A program made the position numbers and the translations under genes. A stretch of DNA of 64,000 bases, from assembly GCA_022447185.1 (NCBI GenBank), contig JAKVAY010000037.1, positions 1 to 64,000 on the forward strand. Reading direction: 5' to 3'. Below, piece after piece: positions 8,374-18,370 of the stretch; positions within the stretch are counted from its first letter, which is position 1; each line of letters opens with the position of its first letter. This DNA is from Fuerstiella sp. (GTDB taxonomy: Bacteria; Planctomycetota; Planctomycetia; Planctomycetales; Planctomycetaceae). Below the pieces are notes generated by a model. The model was not told where the DNA came from. It made no database searches and worked only from the letters and a program-made list of their open reading frames with translations.

Positions 8374-10032
8374 TCAACCAGTCCATGCGGCTACTCCCAA
8401 ACCTGGCAGACGCAGCAGCCCTGGTCGATGGTACAGTTCCAGCAACTTCCAGCCGACTGAATCTGCTTTGCGATGTGATGGGAACCAGATCGGTTTTGGT
8501 GAATTTACCAGCGGTCCCCTGAGGACTGACTTTTCGTGATTCGCCAAAAGGTAAGTGTTGTGAACACTGCCAATCCCACTCTGCACATCTTCATAAGTGC
8601 TGCCTGGCCAGGCACCCCACGGCGTGCTGATAAGTCCGTAGGCAAGACCAGACCACTGGTTCAGACAGACCGAACCGTACCGCATCGAACCGATGATCCG
8701 TTCCAGCCAGGCACGTTCAGACCTTTGCAGACCGTTCGACAGCGTAATGCTGGCGCTGAGTGTCCCGTAGAGTTGATCGTTAACAAACGCCACAGCAGCT
8801 TCCAGAAATTTCTTTGAATCGGACTCATCAAGAGTCGTTTCTGCACAAACACAGACGAATGATTCCTCATTGAATAATTCCGGACGCTCCGATGGTTTTT
8901 GGTCGACCAGCAGTTTCCAGGGCAGGTGTCCGTTAGCGTCCAGTGGATCTTCAACCGCAGCAAAACGAACGTATCGATCCGTGGCTCCGGGGTAGTACGG
9001 TTTTCTCGTGGGCGTCTCGTCCAGAGCCTTCCGCAGCAGGTTCAGGAACTCGTCTCGCTGAGACCACCGCCTCGACGTCACAATCATTTTCGTCGCAATA
9101 CAATTGAACGAAACGTTGTTTGTGATTGACGCAGCAAGGTGTTGAGCCTGTGACGCAAGTTGTTTAGCCGTGTAGTCTCCTGGAACAACAATCCAGGGAG
9201 TAACATTACCCAGTTCGCTGGTAACGCACTTGTCTGTGATGGGCCTGTCAGGTCGACTTCCGCCAGGTTGGGTTCCCCAGACGATCGCCTCATGCGTCAC
9301 CACGGAACCAGTGACGTGAATCTCTGTCACCCGGTCATCCCGCACCAGTGAGGCCCCCACATCGCCACCACCGGTGACAATCCGCAGCAGTCCGGCTTTG
9401 ATGAGCGGCCCCATCACGTCACGGAAAACGTGTTCAAGATAATCGTTGACCGGATTCAGTTTCAGCAGTACACGGCGTCCCTCAAAGATCACGCGGTTCA
9501 GCGTATCCGTCGCAGGGATGGATGAGACGTTTCCTGCACCAAGCACCAGTGAAATCCCATCGACATGTGAGCGACTTAGATGTTCCAGGAGATCACCATG
9601 GATCTGATGCTCTGCTGCGTCCGGGTGCATGTGGACTTCGGCCGTCAGCCCTGCGAAGGTGACGGAGTCGAAGAATCCAGCCGTCGGAAACACTGGAACT
9701 GCCAGCTGCCCGGTTGCTGTTCTGCGGACAGTGCCTGGCAGAACCGGCCTGCCGGTCTCGGCAACCCCGGACAGTGTCTGTATGGACAATTGAAGCTGCC
9801 GCAGGACCACAGCGGGACCGCTGAGCACAGCTTCCCAGCGCTCCCCTTCGACCAGCCCCTTCGCTTCAGATTCCAGTCGAACCCATTCAGGAGCCATCTG
9901 CACAACACGTTCGACACATTCACGGCATAGACGGATTCGGTCTTCGATCGAAATCTGTCCGATGGGCAGCGCAACCAGCTCTTCCAGGGTTTTGATTGCG
10001 GATTTTGATGCTGAATTTGCGATGGGTGACAT
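8374..10032 (-). CDS. Aldehyde dehydrogenase family protein
   Basis: NAD(P)-dependent aldehyde dehydrogenase superfamily member of 552 residues. Recognisable parts are the cofactor-binding region around LKLNPVNDYLE, the G-x-x-x-G-loop segment HVTGSVVTHEAIVWG, the ELGNVTPWIV segment in place of the usual ELGGK, and the catalytic Cys in NNVSFNCIATKM. The departures from the canonical motifs place it in a divergent, little-studied branch. The ATG at 10032 begins a leader of about 15 residues with no signal peptide. It is divergent from the amidase gene across 430 bases and convergent with the MDR dehydrogenase. Substrate unknown. Confidence 0.85.
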   Translation of the reverse strand: MSPIANSASKSAIKTLEELVALPIGQISIEDRIRLCRECVERVVQMAPEWVRLESEAKGLVEGERWEAVLSGPAVVLRQLQLSIQTLSGVAETGRPVLPGTVRRTATGQLAVPVFPTAGFFDSVTFAGLTAEVHMHPDAAEHQIHGDLLEHLSRSHVDGISLVLGAGNVSSIPATDTLNRVIFEGRRVLLKLNPVNDYLEHVFRDVMGPLIKAGLLRIVTGGGDVGASLVRDDRVTEIHVTGSVVTHEAIVWGTQPGGSRPDRPITDKCVTSELGNVTPWIVVPGDYTAKQLASQAQHLAASITNNVSFNCIATKMIVTSRRWSQRDEFLNLLRKALDETPTRKPYYPGATDRYVRFAAVEDPLDANGHLPWKLLVDQKPSERPELFNEESFVCVCAETTLDESDSKKFLEAAVAFVNDQLYGTLSASITLSNGLQRSERAWLERIIGSMRYGSVCLNQWSGLAYGLISTPWGAWPGSTYEDVQSGIGSVHNTYLLANHEKSVLRGPLVNSPKPIWFPSHRKADSVGWKLLELYHRPGLLRLPGLGVAAWTG

Positions 10033-10462
10033 TTGATAACCCTGGATAGAACGAATCGCTGACGGCTCTGCTCGTCGGTCTGTTGTTTCGGTTGTGCGTC
10101 AACCGCCCAGACCTGTAAAGATACACTTCACCGGGTTTGATCCGAAAAGAGCAACCCACTGAGCTTGGTGGAAACACTGATTCCGAGCATACCCCAAATG
10201 CGGCCGGCTAAGCGGCATCGAATACCGGATTTTTCGGTACCGCATCAGAAGCCGCAGCAGCCCGGCTGCTCAACCGGAACAATGTTGACGTTGGCATCCT
10301 GCAGAATGTGTCACAGACGGATAAATGCGGTTGTTCTCCTGACTGGCAGCTGCAATGGTGTGGAGCATGGTTGTCCTTTGACTCTGACCTGGCGACACTC
10401 GTCACTGGTTCATCATTGCCGAACAAAGAGACAACAACTCTGTTCACGGATTCCATTCTCAA
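10033..10462. promoter_or_regulatory. Intergenic region between divergent ALDH and amidase genes
   Basis: 430 bases separating two genes that are transcribed away from each other, so both promoters should lie here. It contains a short dyad AGCAGCC-C-GGCTGCT at 10256-10270 and a weaker TACCG/CGGTA pair just upstream. No convincing gene is seen; open frames here have no coding character. Confidence 0.3.
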
Positions 10463-11668
10463 ATGAATTTCAACAGTCACCTGCAGGCCGTTCACTCACA
10501 CGAACCCACCGTCAAGGCACTTGTAGGCTGGAACGAAGAATATGCCCGGCATCAGGCGTCACAGGCAGGTGATGGTCCGTTGTCCGGCTGGGCTCTTGGA
10601 GTCAAAGACATTATCGATGTTGCCGGGCAGCCGACTCAGGGAGGCGTCGACTTTCTTCCGAACGCCGCAAAATCCAGCAGTGCAGACATCGTCGAGCGAC
10701 TGGAATCTCTGGGGGCGTATGTGTTTTCCAAGACGGTGACCACATCACTCGCTTATTTCGATCCCGGCCCAACGACCAATCCCTGGAATTCAGAACACAC
10801 ACCAGGCGGATCGAGCAGCGGATCGGCGGCCGCCGTTGCCGCCGGCATGGTACGCCTCGCACTGGGCTCCCAAACCATCGGGTCGATTGGTCGCCCGGCC
10901 GCATACTGTGGTATTGTAGGCTTTAAGCCCAGTTATGAGCGCATGATTTCATCGGGCATGATTCCGTTTTCTCCTTCGGTTGATACTGCTGGTTTCTTTA
11001 CGACGAACATGGCCGATCTGCAGACTGCGTGCGCTGCCCTGTTCAACGAACCCATCACCGAAAATCAGAAAACGCTGAACGTTGGTCTGATCGAGGACCT
11101 GCTCTGTGCGCCCGCCGACCCGGAGATGATTAATGCCGTGCGAATGACCGGAGATAAACTCAGGGATCTGGATAATGTTTGCGTGCAGGCAACATCCCTG
11201 CCCGATCAGCTGCGAACCGCCTACGACAACCATGTGAACCTTGTTGCTGCCGAACTGGCGGTGTCGCAAGCGTACCTCTTTGAGAAATACGGATCGCAAT
11301 ATCCGCCCAAGGTGCGCGAACTCTATCTGAAGGGTAAGAAAATCAGTGATAAAGATCGCCAGGAATGTCTGCGACAGCGCCTACATTATCATTCGGTTTT
11401 GGATTCCATGTTTGATCGGTTCGACGTTCTTCTTGCACCATCAGCGCCCGGTGGTGCGTTGAAAGGACTTGCCATCACCGGAGACCCACGGATGAATCTG
11501 ATTGCCACGCATACGCGAGTTCCGGCGTTGACGCTTCCGGCGCAGTTGAATCAATACGGACTTCCGCTGGGGATTCAGTTGCTTGGCCGGCTGGGACAGG
11601 ACATGAATCTTCTGTCAGCCGGCGCCCTTGTGGAGTCAGCGATCGGATTCGACGTTCGACCAGTGTAA
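10463..11668 (+). CDS. Amidase (amidase-signature family)
   Basis: Amide hydrolase with the Ser-cisSer-Lys catalytic triad of the amidase-signature family. The Lys lies in GVKDIIDVAGQPTQGG, the glycine/serine loop is PGGSSSGSAAAVAAG, and the nucleophile Ser is in LGSQTIGSIGRPAAYCG; the family more often has DTGGSIR-type wording, so this is a QTIGS variant. The 401-residue length is at the short end of the family. No signal peptide: cytosolic. It is convergent with the iron-type dehydrogenase (15-base gap) and divergent from the aldehyde dehydrogenase. It is unlikely to be GatA, which is longer and has a different loop, although gatB lies 8 kb away. Confidence 0.9.
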   Translation: MNFNSHLQAVHSHEPTVKALVGWNEEYARHQASQAGDGPLSGWALGVKDIIDVAGQPTQGGVDFLPNAAKSSSADIVERLESLGAYVFSKTVTTSLAYFDPGPTTNPWNSEHTPGGSSSGSAAAVAAGMVRLALGSQTIGSIGRPAAYCGIVGFKPSYERMISSGMIPFSPSVDTAGFFTTNMADLQTACAALFNEPITENQKTLNVGLIEDLLCAPADPEMINAVRMTGDKLRDLDNVCVQATSLPDQLRTAYDNHVNLVAAELAVSQAYLFEKYGSQYPPKVRELYLKGKKISDKDRQECLRQRLHYHSVLDSMFDRFDVLLAPSAPGGALKGLAITGDPRMNLIATHTRVPALTLPAQLNQYGLPLGIQLLGRLGQDMNLLSAGALVESAIGFDVRPV

Positions 11669-11683
11669 GAGTTTCGCATTCGT

Positions 11684-12808
11684 TCAGAATGCTGCGTCAA
11701 GCATCGCCTGGCAGTCAGCTTCGGTTACCTGGCGAGGATTTGTTGGCGTTGAATGATCCGCCATGGCGGCTGCCGGGATTCCTGCTAAATCCTCACGTGT
11801 CACACCCATGTCGCGCAGTCGAGTTGGCAATCCGATGGATTCATTGAGCTGCTCGCTTGCCCGTGCCAGAGATTCTGCAGCACTCCCGACTCCGGTTGTC
11901 TCGGCCATGCGCCGCATCTTTTCCGGGCAGGCGTCGGCATTGAATCGCAGGACATGCGGCAGGAAAATGGCGTTGAGCATTCCATGATGGAGACGACGGT
12001 GTGTCAGTGCGCCCAGAGGATGACTCAGGCTGTGAATCAGGCCAAGTCCTTTTTGAAAGCTCAGACCGCCTTCCAGCGCAGCGATCATCAGTTCTTCCCT
12101 GGAATTGATGTCGTTTCCTGTCTGGACTGCGGTCGGCAGGTTCTGCCATGCTCGTTTGAGACCATCGAGCGCAATTGCTTCTGCGACCGGATTGAATTTC
12201 GGACTGCAGAATGTTTCGACGCAATGAGAGATCGCGTCCAGCCCCGTTGCTGCTGTCAGCAGTGGAGGTAACCCACGAGTGAGCTGCGGATCGCAAATCG
12301 CAACGTCCGGAATGATATGTGGGCTGATCACAGCCAGCTTCTGGCCACTTCGCATTGTCACGAGTGCTGCGCGACCAACCTCGCTGCCGGTGCCCGCAGT
12401 TGTCGGAATGGCGATTAACGGAGGTTTATTCGCCGTAATCCGTGCAGCGCCGCCACGGATCAGTGCATACTGTTCCAGCGGTTCGGAATGGGTGATGAGC
12501 AGTGAGATGCACTTTGCGCAATCGATAGGCGACCCTCCGCCAAGACCAACGACTCCGTCACAATCGTGTTCACGGTAAGCGGCGACGCCAGCCAGCGCAC
12601 CTGCCTCATCGGGGTTTGTCTCCACGTCTGCGAAAATGGCTGCCGGTTTCACACCGAGCTGTTCCACGAACCCCAGTTCCAGCAGACCTCGATCTGTTAC
12701 CACCAGCGGGCGCTCCACGCTGTATTCAGCGAGCACGTCGGACAACAGCCCAATGCTGCCCACGCCAAAGTGGATTCCGGTAAGGTAGTTAATCGTTGGG
12801 ATGGTCAT
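11684..12808 (-). CDS. Iron-containing alcohol dehydrogenase
   Basis: Group III (iron-activated) alcohol dehydrogenase of 374 residues. The N-terminal domain has the nucleotide-binding GLGGGSPIDCAK and the ATTAGTGSE-like AIPTTAGTGSEVGR. The C-terminal helical domain has the metal-binding His residues in LGLIHSLSHPLGALTHRRLHHG. Length and motif order are typical. Substrate cannot be inferred; related enzymes reduce or oxidise simple alcohols and gamma-hydroxybutyrate-like compounds. It is probably its own transcription unit, preceded on the minus strand by a 10-bp-stem hairpin. Confidence 0.93.
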   Translation of the reverse strand: MTIPTINYLTGIHFGVGSIGLLSDVLAEYSVERPLVVTDRGLLELGFVEQLGVKPAAIFADVETNPDEAGALAGVAAYREHDCDGVVGLGGGSPIDCAKCISLLITHSEPLEQYALIRGGAARITANKPPLIAIPTTAGTGSEVGRAALVTMRSGQKLAVISPHIIPDVAICDPQLTRGLPPLLTAATGLDAISHCVETFCSPKFNPVAEAIALDGLKRAWQNLPTAVQTGNDINSREELMIAALEGGLSFQKGLGLIHSLSHPLGALTHRRLHHGMLNAIFLPHVLRFNADACPEKMRRMAETTGVGSAAESLARASEQLNESIGLPTRLRDMGVTREDLAGIPAAAMADHSTPTNPRQVTEADCQAMLDAAF

Positions 12809-12853
12809 GTCGACTTGCCCGATCGGATATCGTACGGCTCAGAGTTTGCCTGA

Positions 12854-12878
12854 TTACGGTGGTGAGATACCACCGTAA
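12854..12878 (-). terminator. Hairpin between mqnC and the iron-type dehydrogenase
   Basis: TTACGGTGGT (12854-12863), a 5-base loop, then ACCACCGTAA (12869-12878): a perfect 10-bp stem. It lies 46 bases upstream of the dehydrogenase start and about 330 bases after the mqnC stop, both read on the minus strand. It may terminate the mqn transcript or act as a dyad operator for the dehydrogenase. The rest of the 398-base gap 12809-13206 shows nothing else. Confidence 0.4.
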
Positions 12879-13206
12879 ATTCTGACCATTGCTGCGTACA
12901 CTTGCAGACATCGCCGCAGCAATCATTCGCAAAATCAGGGGTGGTATTTCCAACCCGCTGAATCAATCCGCGACACTCGGTGAAGACCGAAGTATTGCAT
13001 CATTTTACCGTGGATAACAGCAATCGTCACCAGGTATCGCGGGACACCCGGCCCCGTCGTATTGTCCAATGTGTTTTCTTTTTTATGCACTGGAGAACGA
13101 CCATGTCGATTCGCGCCGTTGACAGGTATCGCAGAACGCACCTCATCGTCGTTAATCAGGACGTGCGTTCGTGTCCCGGACAATCTTGATACAAGGCCGA
13201 AGCCAC

Positions 13207-14319
13207 TCAGATCACCGGCAACTGTGGCAAAGATTGTTTAGTGGCGCGATATTCAGCGGATTCATCAATGAATTCATAAAACACGTTTCGCTGCCGCGGA
13301 ATGTATCCGACGTTCGTGATACAGCGACGTATGGCATCCAGGGACAGGTGATGCACCGTGCCGGCTTCTGACACGACATTCTCTTCGATCATGAGACTGC
13401 CCATGTCGTTTGCGCCGAACATAAGTGCAAGCTGACCAACTTTTTCACCCTGAGTCACCCATGAAGACTGAATGTTGGAAACGTTGTCCAGATACAACCG
13501 ACTCACGGCCTGGGTCTTCAGATATTCGAATGCACCGGCCGGTGGAATATGATCCATGTCGGTGTTATCAGGTTGAAATGTCCAACTAATAAACGCGGTA
13601 AATCCGCCGGTTTCGTCCTGGAGCTGTCGCACCCGATCAAGGTGTTCGATGCGTTCCTCCAGCGTTTCCACATGGCCAAACATCATAGTCGCAGTCGAAC
13701 GACCACCAAGTTCATGCCACACTCGCATGACATTGAGCCAGTCATCGGTCAGAACCTTGCCTCTCGTGATGTCTTTGCGCACGCGATCAACCAGGATCTC
13801 ACCGCCACCGCCAGGCAGACTCCCAAGACCAGCATCCCGCAGGCGTTCGAGTACCGTTCTCAACGGGAGTTGAGCGATTTTCGTGAAGTGATGAATCTCC
13901 GGAGGGCTAAACCCATGAATATTGACCTGAGGAAATTCGATTTTAATGGTTCGAAGCATGTCTTCGTACCATTCCATGGACAGTTTTGGATGCAGTCCAC
14001 CCTGCAGCAGAATTTGATCGCCCCCGACTTCCACAGTTTCTGCAATCTTGTTCAGCAGAGATTCTATCGGAAGCACATAAACGTCGGGATGATCCGGCGG
14101 CCGATAGAAGGCACAGAAATCACAGACAGCCGTACAGGCGTTCGTATAGTTGATATTTCGGTCAATGTTGTATGTACGAAATTTCTCCGGATGCAGCCGA
14201 CGAGTCACAGCGTCCGCAGCTGCGCCGATTGCGGGCAAATCGTGTGACTGCAGAATCGCTAATCCTTCCTCGGGAGTCAGGCGATCGCCGGCAACAGCTT
14301 TGTTGAGAATCGCCTGCAT
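13207..14319 (-). CDS. mqnC: Cyclic dehypoxanthinyl futalosine synthase MqnC
   Basis: Radical SAM enzyme of the futalosine route to menaquinone; it cyclises dehypoxanthine futalosine. The cluster-binding motif is C62-x3-C66-x2-C69 (ACTAVCDFCAFYRP), followed by GGDQILLQGGLHP and SLPGGGGEILVDRVR, wording typical of MqnC rather than MqnE. Length 370 is standard. Its start overlaps the stop of mqnA by one base (TGATG), so the two are cotranslated. mqnB/mqnD functions are not in the window. Confidence 0.93.
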   Translation of the reverse strand: MQAILNKAVAGDRLTPEEGLAILQSHDLPAIGAAADAVTRRLHPEKFRTYNIDRNINYTNACTAVCDFCAFYRPPDHPDVYVLPIESLLNKIAETVEVGGDQILLQGGLHPKLSMEWYEDMLRTIKIEFPQVNIHGFSPPEIHHFTKIAQLPLRTVLERLRDAGLGSLPGGGGEILVDRVRKDITRGKVLTDDWLNVMRVWHELGGRSTATMMFGHVETLEERIEHLDRVRQLQDETGGFTAFISWTFQPDNTDMDHIPPAGAFEYLKTQAVSRLYLDNVSNIQSSWVTQGEKVGQLALMFGANDMGSLMIEENVVSEAGTVHHLSLDAIRRCITNVGYIPRQRNVFYEFIDESAEYRATKQSLPQLPVI

Positions 14320-15146
14320 CAGACCCTCCAGGCCAGATCCGCGTCAGAGTGAATGGCAACAGCCTCGGGCTGCAGAAGCCCCTGTTGTTGTGCCAGTTGT
14401 CGAAAGAGTTCCAGCCCGCTGCGTTCAGCAGACGCCAGATGATAATTGAGATTTTGTGTCAGGTAGGTCGTCGCCGATTCGCGTGACAGATCAAGCAGAG
14501 GGGCCTGTTCGTCGGCAATCCTGTGAAGTGCCGCGACTCCCCGATCGCGCGATTCATCAAGAGTTCGTTCAATTCCGGTGATGTCGGCACCTTCACGAGC
14601 GACCCACATGGCAAACACAAACGGCAATCCAGTCCACTTGTACCACATCTGGCCCAGATCCATCACTTCGACAAATTCTTCGATGGGCTCATGCATGGCG
14701 CGATCGCCAATCAGCAGAACCGCGTCAGCAGTGCTGGTCAGTGTCGACGATTCGATCGGCAGAGGCTCGCCTTCCGGAAAGACACCATACCGTTCGGCCA
14801 AAATCACACGCGACAATGCGGCGCTCGTTCGAGAGCCCTCATCCATCGCAAGACGGCGAATCTCACCTGGATGAACACGACAATACAGCTTCACACTCAT
14901 GACCGGTCCACGTGCCGCAACGCAAGCGTTTGAAATGATCCGGTAACCAGAACCGCGGAAGTACTCCACAGATGGAATGAGTGCAACATCCAGTTGTCCG
15001 GCCGCCAGAGCATCGGACAGACGGCTGGGATAATCGAGGATAATTTCAGCCTCCGGCAGGAGGTCTTCCAGATCTTCGATGAGCGGTTTGGAATTAAGAT
15101 AGCTGACCGCGCCAAGTCGGACGGCAGCCGGATGAGGGTTGATCAT
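14319..15146 (-). CDS. mqnA: Chorismate dehydratase MqnA
   Basis: First committed enzyme of the futalosine pathway, converting chorismate to 3-[(1-carboxyvinyl)oxy]benzoate. The 275 residues show the family start VRLGAVSYLNSKPL, the SxL-type substrate site, the MDEGSRTSAALSRV segment and the later LIGDRAM, all characteristic of the periplasmic-binding-protein-like fold used by MqnA. No signal peptide, as expected for this cytosolic enzyme. Immediately upstream of, and overlapping, mqnC. It is divergent from the homoserine dehydrogenase gene. Confidence 0.92.
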   Translation of the reverse strand: MINPHPAAVRLGAVSYLNSKPLIEDLEDLLPEAEIILDYPSRLSDALAAGQLDVALIPSVEYFRGSGYRIISNACVAARGPVMSVKLYCRVHPGEIRRLAMDEGSRTSAALSRVILAERYGVFPEGEPLPIESSTLTSTADAVLLIGDRAMHEPIEEFVEVMDLGQMWYKWTGLPFVFAMWVAREGADITGIERTLDESRDRGVAALHRIADEQAPLLDLSRESATTYLTQNLNYHLASAERSGLELFRQLAQQQGLLQPEAVAIHSDADLAWRV

Positions 15147-15472
15147 AGACGGGATTCCGAACCCGAATTTGTGCGGGACGTCAGAGGATCACAGGCAAAC
15201 ACTGGCAGGAAGACCCAGTTTTTCACGATTTTTGTGGCACCAGCCGACCGTGACAAAAAGGCCAAACGCCTCTCCGACACCGTTTGTCAGGTCGACTCAC
15301 CCAGGGGAGAGCCGATTTTTCCCAGTATAGAGGCCCATTGAGTCGTCTCAACCGCTGCTCCTGACTGAACTTAGATTCTCACACCTTCTTGTTGTGGTCG
15401 ATGATTATTCCCTGTTATTATCCGCCACACGTCTCGTCGAATAACCGATTTTCAGACAGCTGCAGCCAACAA
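15147..15472. promoter_or_regulatory. Divergent promoter region mqnA / homoserine dehydrogenase
   Basis: 326 bases between genes transcribed outward, so both promoters should be here. I see no riboswitch-like fold, no clear sigma-70 boxes and no coding sequence that I would defend. Confidence 0.3.
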
Positions 15473-16780
15473 ATGTCCGATACTCCGCTGAATATTGCTC
15501 TGATCGGATTCGGCACCGTCGGTACAGGCGTTGCCCGGATATTAACGGAAGAACATGAGCAGCTGCGAGTTCGGGCGGGACGTGAACTGCGACTTAGCCG
15601 TATCGTTGTCCGGGATCTCGGCAAGACACGAGAATTCAACCCTGCAGACGTTCCCATCTCGAGTTGCATCGACGATGTTCTGAACGATGACTCGATCGAT
15701 CTGGCTGTACAGCTTGTGGGAGGCACTGACGCAGCCCTCGAATACGCCACCCGACTGCTGGGCGCAGGGAAAGATCTGATTACAGCGAATAAGGCGTTAA
15801 TTTGTGCCCATGGTCCAGAATTATTTCAAATCGCTGCTGACGGTGGACGTACGATCTGCTTCGAAGCGGCCGTTGCCGGAGGGATTCCGGTGGTCAATGC
15901 CATCACGACAGCACTGACCGGCAACCGGATCGAGGCCATCGAAGGAATTCTGAATGGCACCAGCAATTTCATTCTGACGCAGATGCTTTCAGAAAACCAA
16001 AGCTATGACCAGTCCCTGAGCCTGGCACAGGAGCTTGGCTATGCTGAAGCCGATCCCACCCTGGATGTAGACGGGACCGACGCAGCCCAAAAACTGGTCA
16101 TCCTGACGCGTCTCGCGTTTTCCACCGATGTCCCTGTGGGCGAGATGAGCCGTAAGGGAATTGACGAACTCACACTGTCTGATCTGGAAGCCGCTGCATC
16201 TCTCGGATATCGAATCAAGCTTCTGGCCATGGCAAAACTGAATAACGGCCAACTTGAGACCTCAGTCCAGCCAACGCTGGTGCCGCAGAATCGTGAACTG
16301 GCCCAGACACAGGGTGCCGACAATATCGTGACCATCACAGGAAGTGCGGTCGGTCGTTTAGGGTTGGCAGGTGCAGGCGCCGGCCAGTTGCCGACTGCCT
16401 CCGCGGTCATGGCTGATGTTGTTGATTTCGCAACGGGAAGAGCGATCAATACATTTAAGGCCGTGTTGCGCAGTCGTGATCAAAATCCCGTTGAGATTCT
16501 GCCACAGGACGAACAGAAACATCGATTCTATCTTCGCTGCACCGTCGATGACCGACCGCACGTACTGGCAGACGTCACAGATATCCTCGGTCGCCACGGA
16601 ATCAGTATTTCGTCGCTGCTGCAGGACGAATCACGAATGGCCACGGCTTCGGATCAGGCTGCTCGACTTATTATAATGACACACCGAGTCAGTGAGGGAC
16701 AAATGAGGTCTGCAGATGCCGAACTGGATGCCCTAAGTTGTGTCCAGGGAAATTGCCTGAGGCTTCCTGTGGCCGATTGA
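15473..16780 (+). CDS. hom: Homoserine dehydrogenase
   Basis: NAD(P)-dependent reduction of aspartate semialdehyde to homoserine, on the route to threonine and methionine. From ATG 15473 the protein has 435 residues, the normal size for the bacterial single-function enzyme: Rossmann motif GFGTVGTG near the N-terminus, LITANKALI, the catalytic-domain segment EGILNGTSNFIL, and a C-terminal ACT domain (FYLRCTVDDRPHVLADV) that usually senses threonine. An upstream ATG at 15389 would add 28 residues with no family resemblance. A small membrane protein gene follows after 28 bases. Confidence 0.95.
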   Translation: MSDTPLNIALIGFGTVGTGVARILTEEHEQLRVRAGRELRLSRIVVRDLGKTREFNPADVPISSCIDDVLNDDSIDLAVQLVGGTDAALEYATRLLGAGKDLITANKALICAHGPELFQIAADGGRTICFEAAVAGGIPVVNAITTALTGNRIEAIEGILNGTSNFILTQMLSENQSYDQSLSLAQELGYAEADPTLDVDGTDAAQKLVILTRLAFSTDVPVGEMSRKGIDELTLSDLEAAASLGYRIKLLAMAKLNNGQLETSVQPTLVPQNRELAQTQGADNIVTITGSAVGRLGLAGAGAGQLPTASAVMADVVDFATGRAINTFKAVLRSRDQNPVEILPQDEQKHRFYLRCTVDDRPHVLADVTDILGRHGISISSLLQDESRMATASDQAARLIIMTHRVSEGQMRSADAELDALSCVQGNCLRLPVAD

Positions 16781-16808
16781 AGTAAATGACGATGAATGCC
16801 ATCCGACC

Positions 16809-17141
16809 ATGATTAGTGAATCTGAGCTGCGACGCAAACGGGTACTCGTTGCATTGCTGGCCATCGGCTGTATTGTCGCAGGTGTCGTTCTGTTGATGGT
16901 TGGTGGCTCAGACGGCCTGGCATCAGCGTTTCTGCGGGTTGGTTTGCTGTTAGGCGCGTTTTGGCTGGTCCTTCCTTCAAAAGATCGACCAGCTGCCTGG
17001 GCGCATGTGTCCCCATGGTCGATTGGACTCGTTGTGGTGCTGGCTCTCATCCTCCCCAGAGTAAAATATTACGTTCCGGTAGTGGTTGCAGGGGTGGTGA
17101 TTGGCTGGCTTGTTCGTCCGCGAAACAGAAAAAGGCAGTGA
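16809..17141 (+). CDS. Small membrane protein, unknown function
   Basis: 110 residues with a basic N-terminus, a hydrophobic segment at about residues 12-32 ending near MVGG, a second at about 38-54, a third at about 70-96, and a basic C-terminus RPRNRKRQ. This predicts two or three inner-membrane helices. No family is recognised. It begins 28 bases after the homoserine dehydrogenase stop and may be cotranscribed with it. The coding call rests on an uninterrupted frame with a regular transmembrane pattern. Confidence 0.6.
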   Translation: MISESELRRKRVLVALLAIGCIVAGVVLLMVGGSDGLASAFLRVGLLLGAFWLVLPSKDRPAAWAHVSPWSIGLVVVLALILPRVKYYVPVVVAGVVIGWLVRPRNRKRQ

Positions 17142-17304
17142 TGTCCCGACGAACTGTCGAAACACAAGCGGGCCACAATCAATTGCAAAACGGCTGCCAC
17201 TTAGTCAGATTTGCCGCAACAGTCGATATTTTTCCTGAAGACAGCATCGGAATGTCGACCGACGTTGTCCGGAACTGATCGTCAGCACTTCAGAAAGTAC
17301 GTTC

Positions 17305-18300
17305 GTGTCTCGAATCAACTGGGCACCGCTGAAGAATATCATTGAACGTCATGAGTCGTTTCTGATCACGACTCATGTTCGTCCGGATGCTGATGCGCTG
17401 GGCTCACAACGAGGCCTCGCTTCCCTGCTGGAATCATTTGGCAAAGAGGTAACGATGGTCAATGCGACAGCGCCTCCTGCCAATTTGAATTTCATGAACA
17501 CAGACGGAGAAGTGAAAAAGCTGGGTAATGATGTCCGCAAAGATGAAGTTCCTGACGTCGATGTACAGATCGTCGTGGATACCAGCGCCTGGCAACAGCT
17601 GGGAGCGATCCGTGATGTGATTCGCAATTCCGACTGCCCGCGCGTGGTCATTGATCATCATGTCAGCTCGGACGATCTGGGTGCAACCGAATTCAAGGAT
17701 GTTGCGTCGGCGGCCACTGGAGAACTGATCTGCGAAGCGGCCGAGTACCTTGGTGTGACATTCGACGCAGATGCAGCTTCCTGGTTGTACGCAGCAATTG
17801 CCACGGATACGGGATGGTTTCGTTTTCCGTCAACGACATCACAAACGATGCGGACCTGTGCTACATTGATGGAACAGGGCGCTCGGCCGGATGTGATCTA
17901 CAATCACATCCATGAGCAGCGATCCCTTGCGCGAGTGCACCTTTCCAGTCGGGTTCTGGGACGTATGCAGGTGGAATGTGGTGGACAACTGGCCTGGATC
18001 AGTGTGACTCGCAATGACCTGGAAGCCACGCAGGCTGTCCTGGCGGACACGGAGGGACTGGTGAATGAATGCCTGACTGTGGCTGGTTCAAAAGCAGCGT
18101 TTATCGCGGTCGAACTGCCGACCAGCCAGGTAAAATGCAGTCTGCGCTGTCGGCCTCCTTACAATGTTTCAGCATTCGCTGAGCGTCTTGGTGGCGGTGG
18201 CCATCGCCTTGCATCAGGTGTGACCCTGTCGGGCGAGTTTTCTGATGCCGTAGAACGCATACGAAAAGAGTTTCAGCAGATACTGGAATCCGACAATTGA
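17305..18300 (+). CDS. DHH-family phosphoesterase (NrnA-like)
   Basis: Predicted bifunctional oligoribonuclease / pAp phosphatase of the NrnA type, degrading nanoRNA and 3'-phosphoadenosine 5'-phosphate in the cytosol. The DHH domain has THVRPDADALGS, VVDTSAW, VIDHHVS with the signature D-H-H, and ATDTGWFRF. The C-terminal DHHA1 domain has GGGGHRLASG. Length 331 fits NrnA. The start is a GTG at 17305. The N-terminal motif reads H-x-R-P-D-A-D rather than the usual P-D-G-D, a conservative change. A YgfZ-like gene follows after about 70 bases. Confidence 0.9.
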   Translation: MSRINWAPLKNIIERHESFLITTHVRPDADALGSQRGLASLLESFGKEVTMVNATAPPANLNFMNTDGEVKKLGNDVRKDEVPDVDVQIVVDTSAWQQLGAIRDVIRNSDCPRVVIDHHVSSDDLGATEFKDVASAATGELICEAAEYLGVTFDADAASWLYAAIATDTGWFRFPSTTSQTMRTCATLMEQGARPDVIYNHIHEQRSLARVHLSSRVLGRMQVECGGQLAWISVTRNDLEATQAVLADTEGLVNECLTVAGSKAAFIAVELPTSQVKCSLRCRPPYNVSAFAERLGGGGHRLASGVTLSGEFSDAVERIRKEFQQILESDN

Positions 18301-18370
18301 CGTCACTCTGTCATCATCAACAGTGCATCCCCGCTCTTCAATTCTCAACACTCTGATCCCATCTCGTGAC

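Noticed and set aside
10463-11668. The amidase as GatA of the amidotransferase complex with GatB
   Set aside because: It is too short, its catalytic loop wording differs from GatA and it is not adjacent to gatB.
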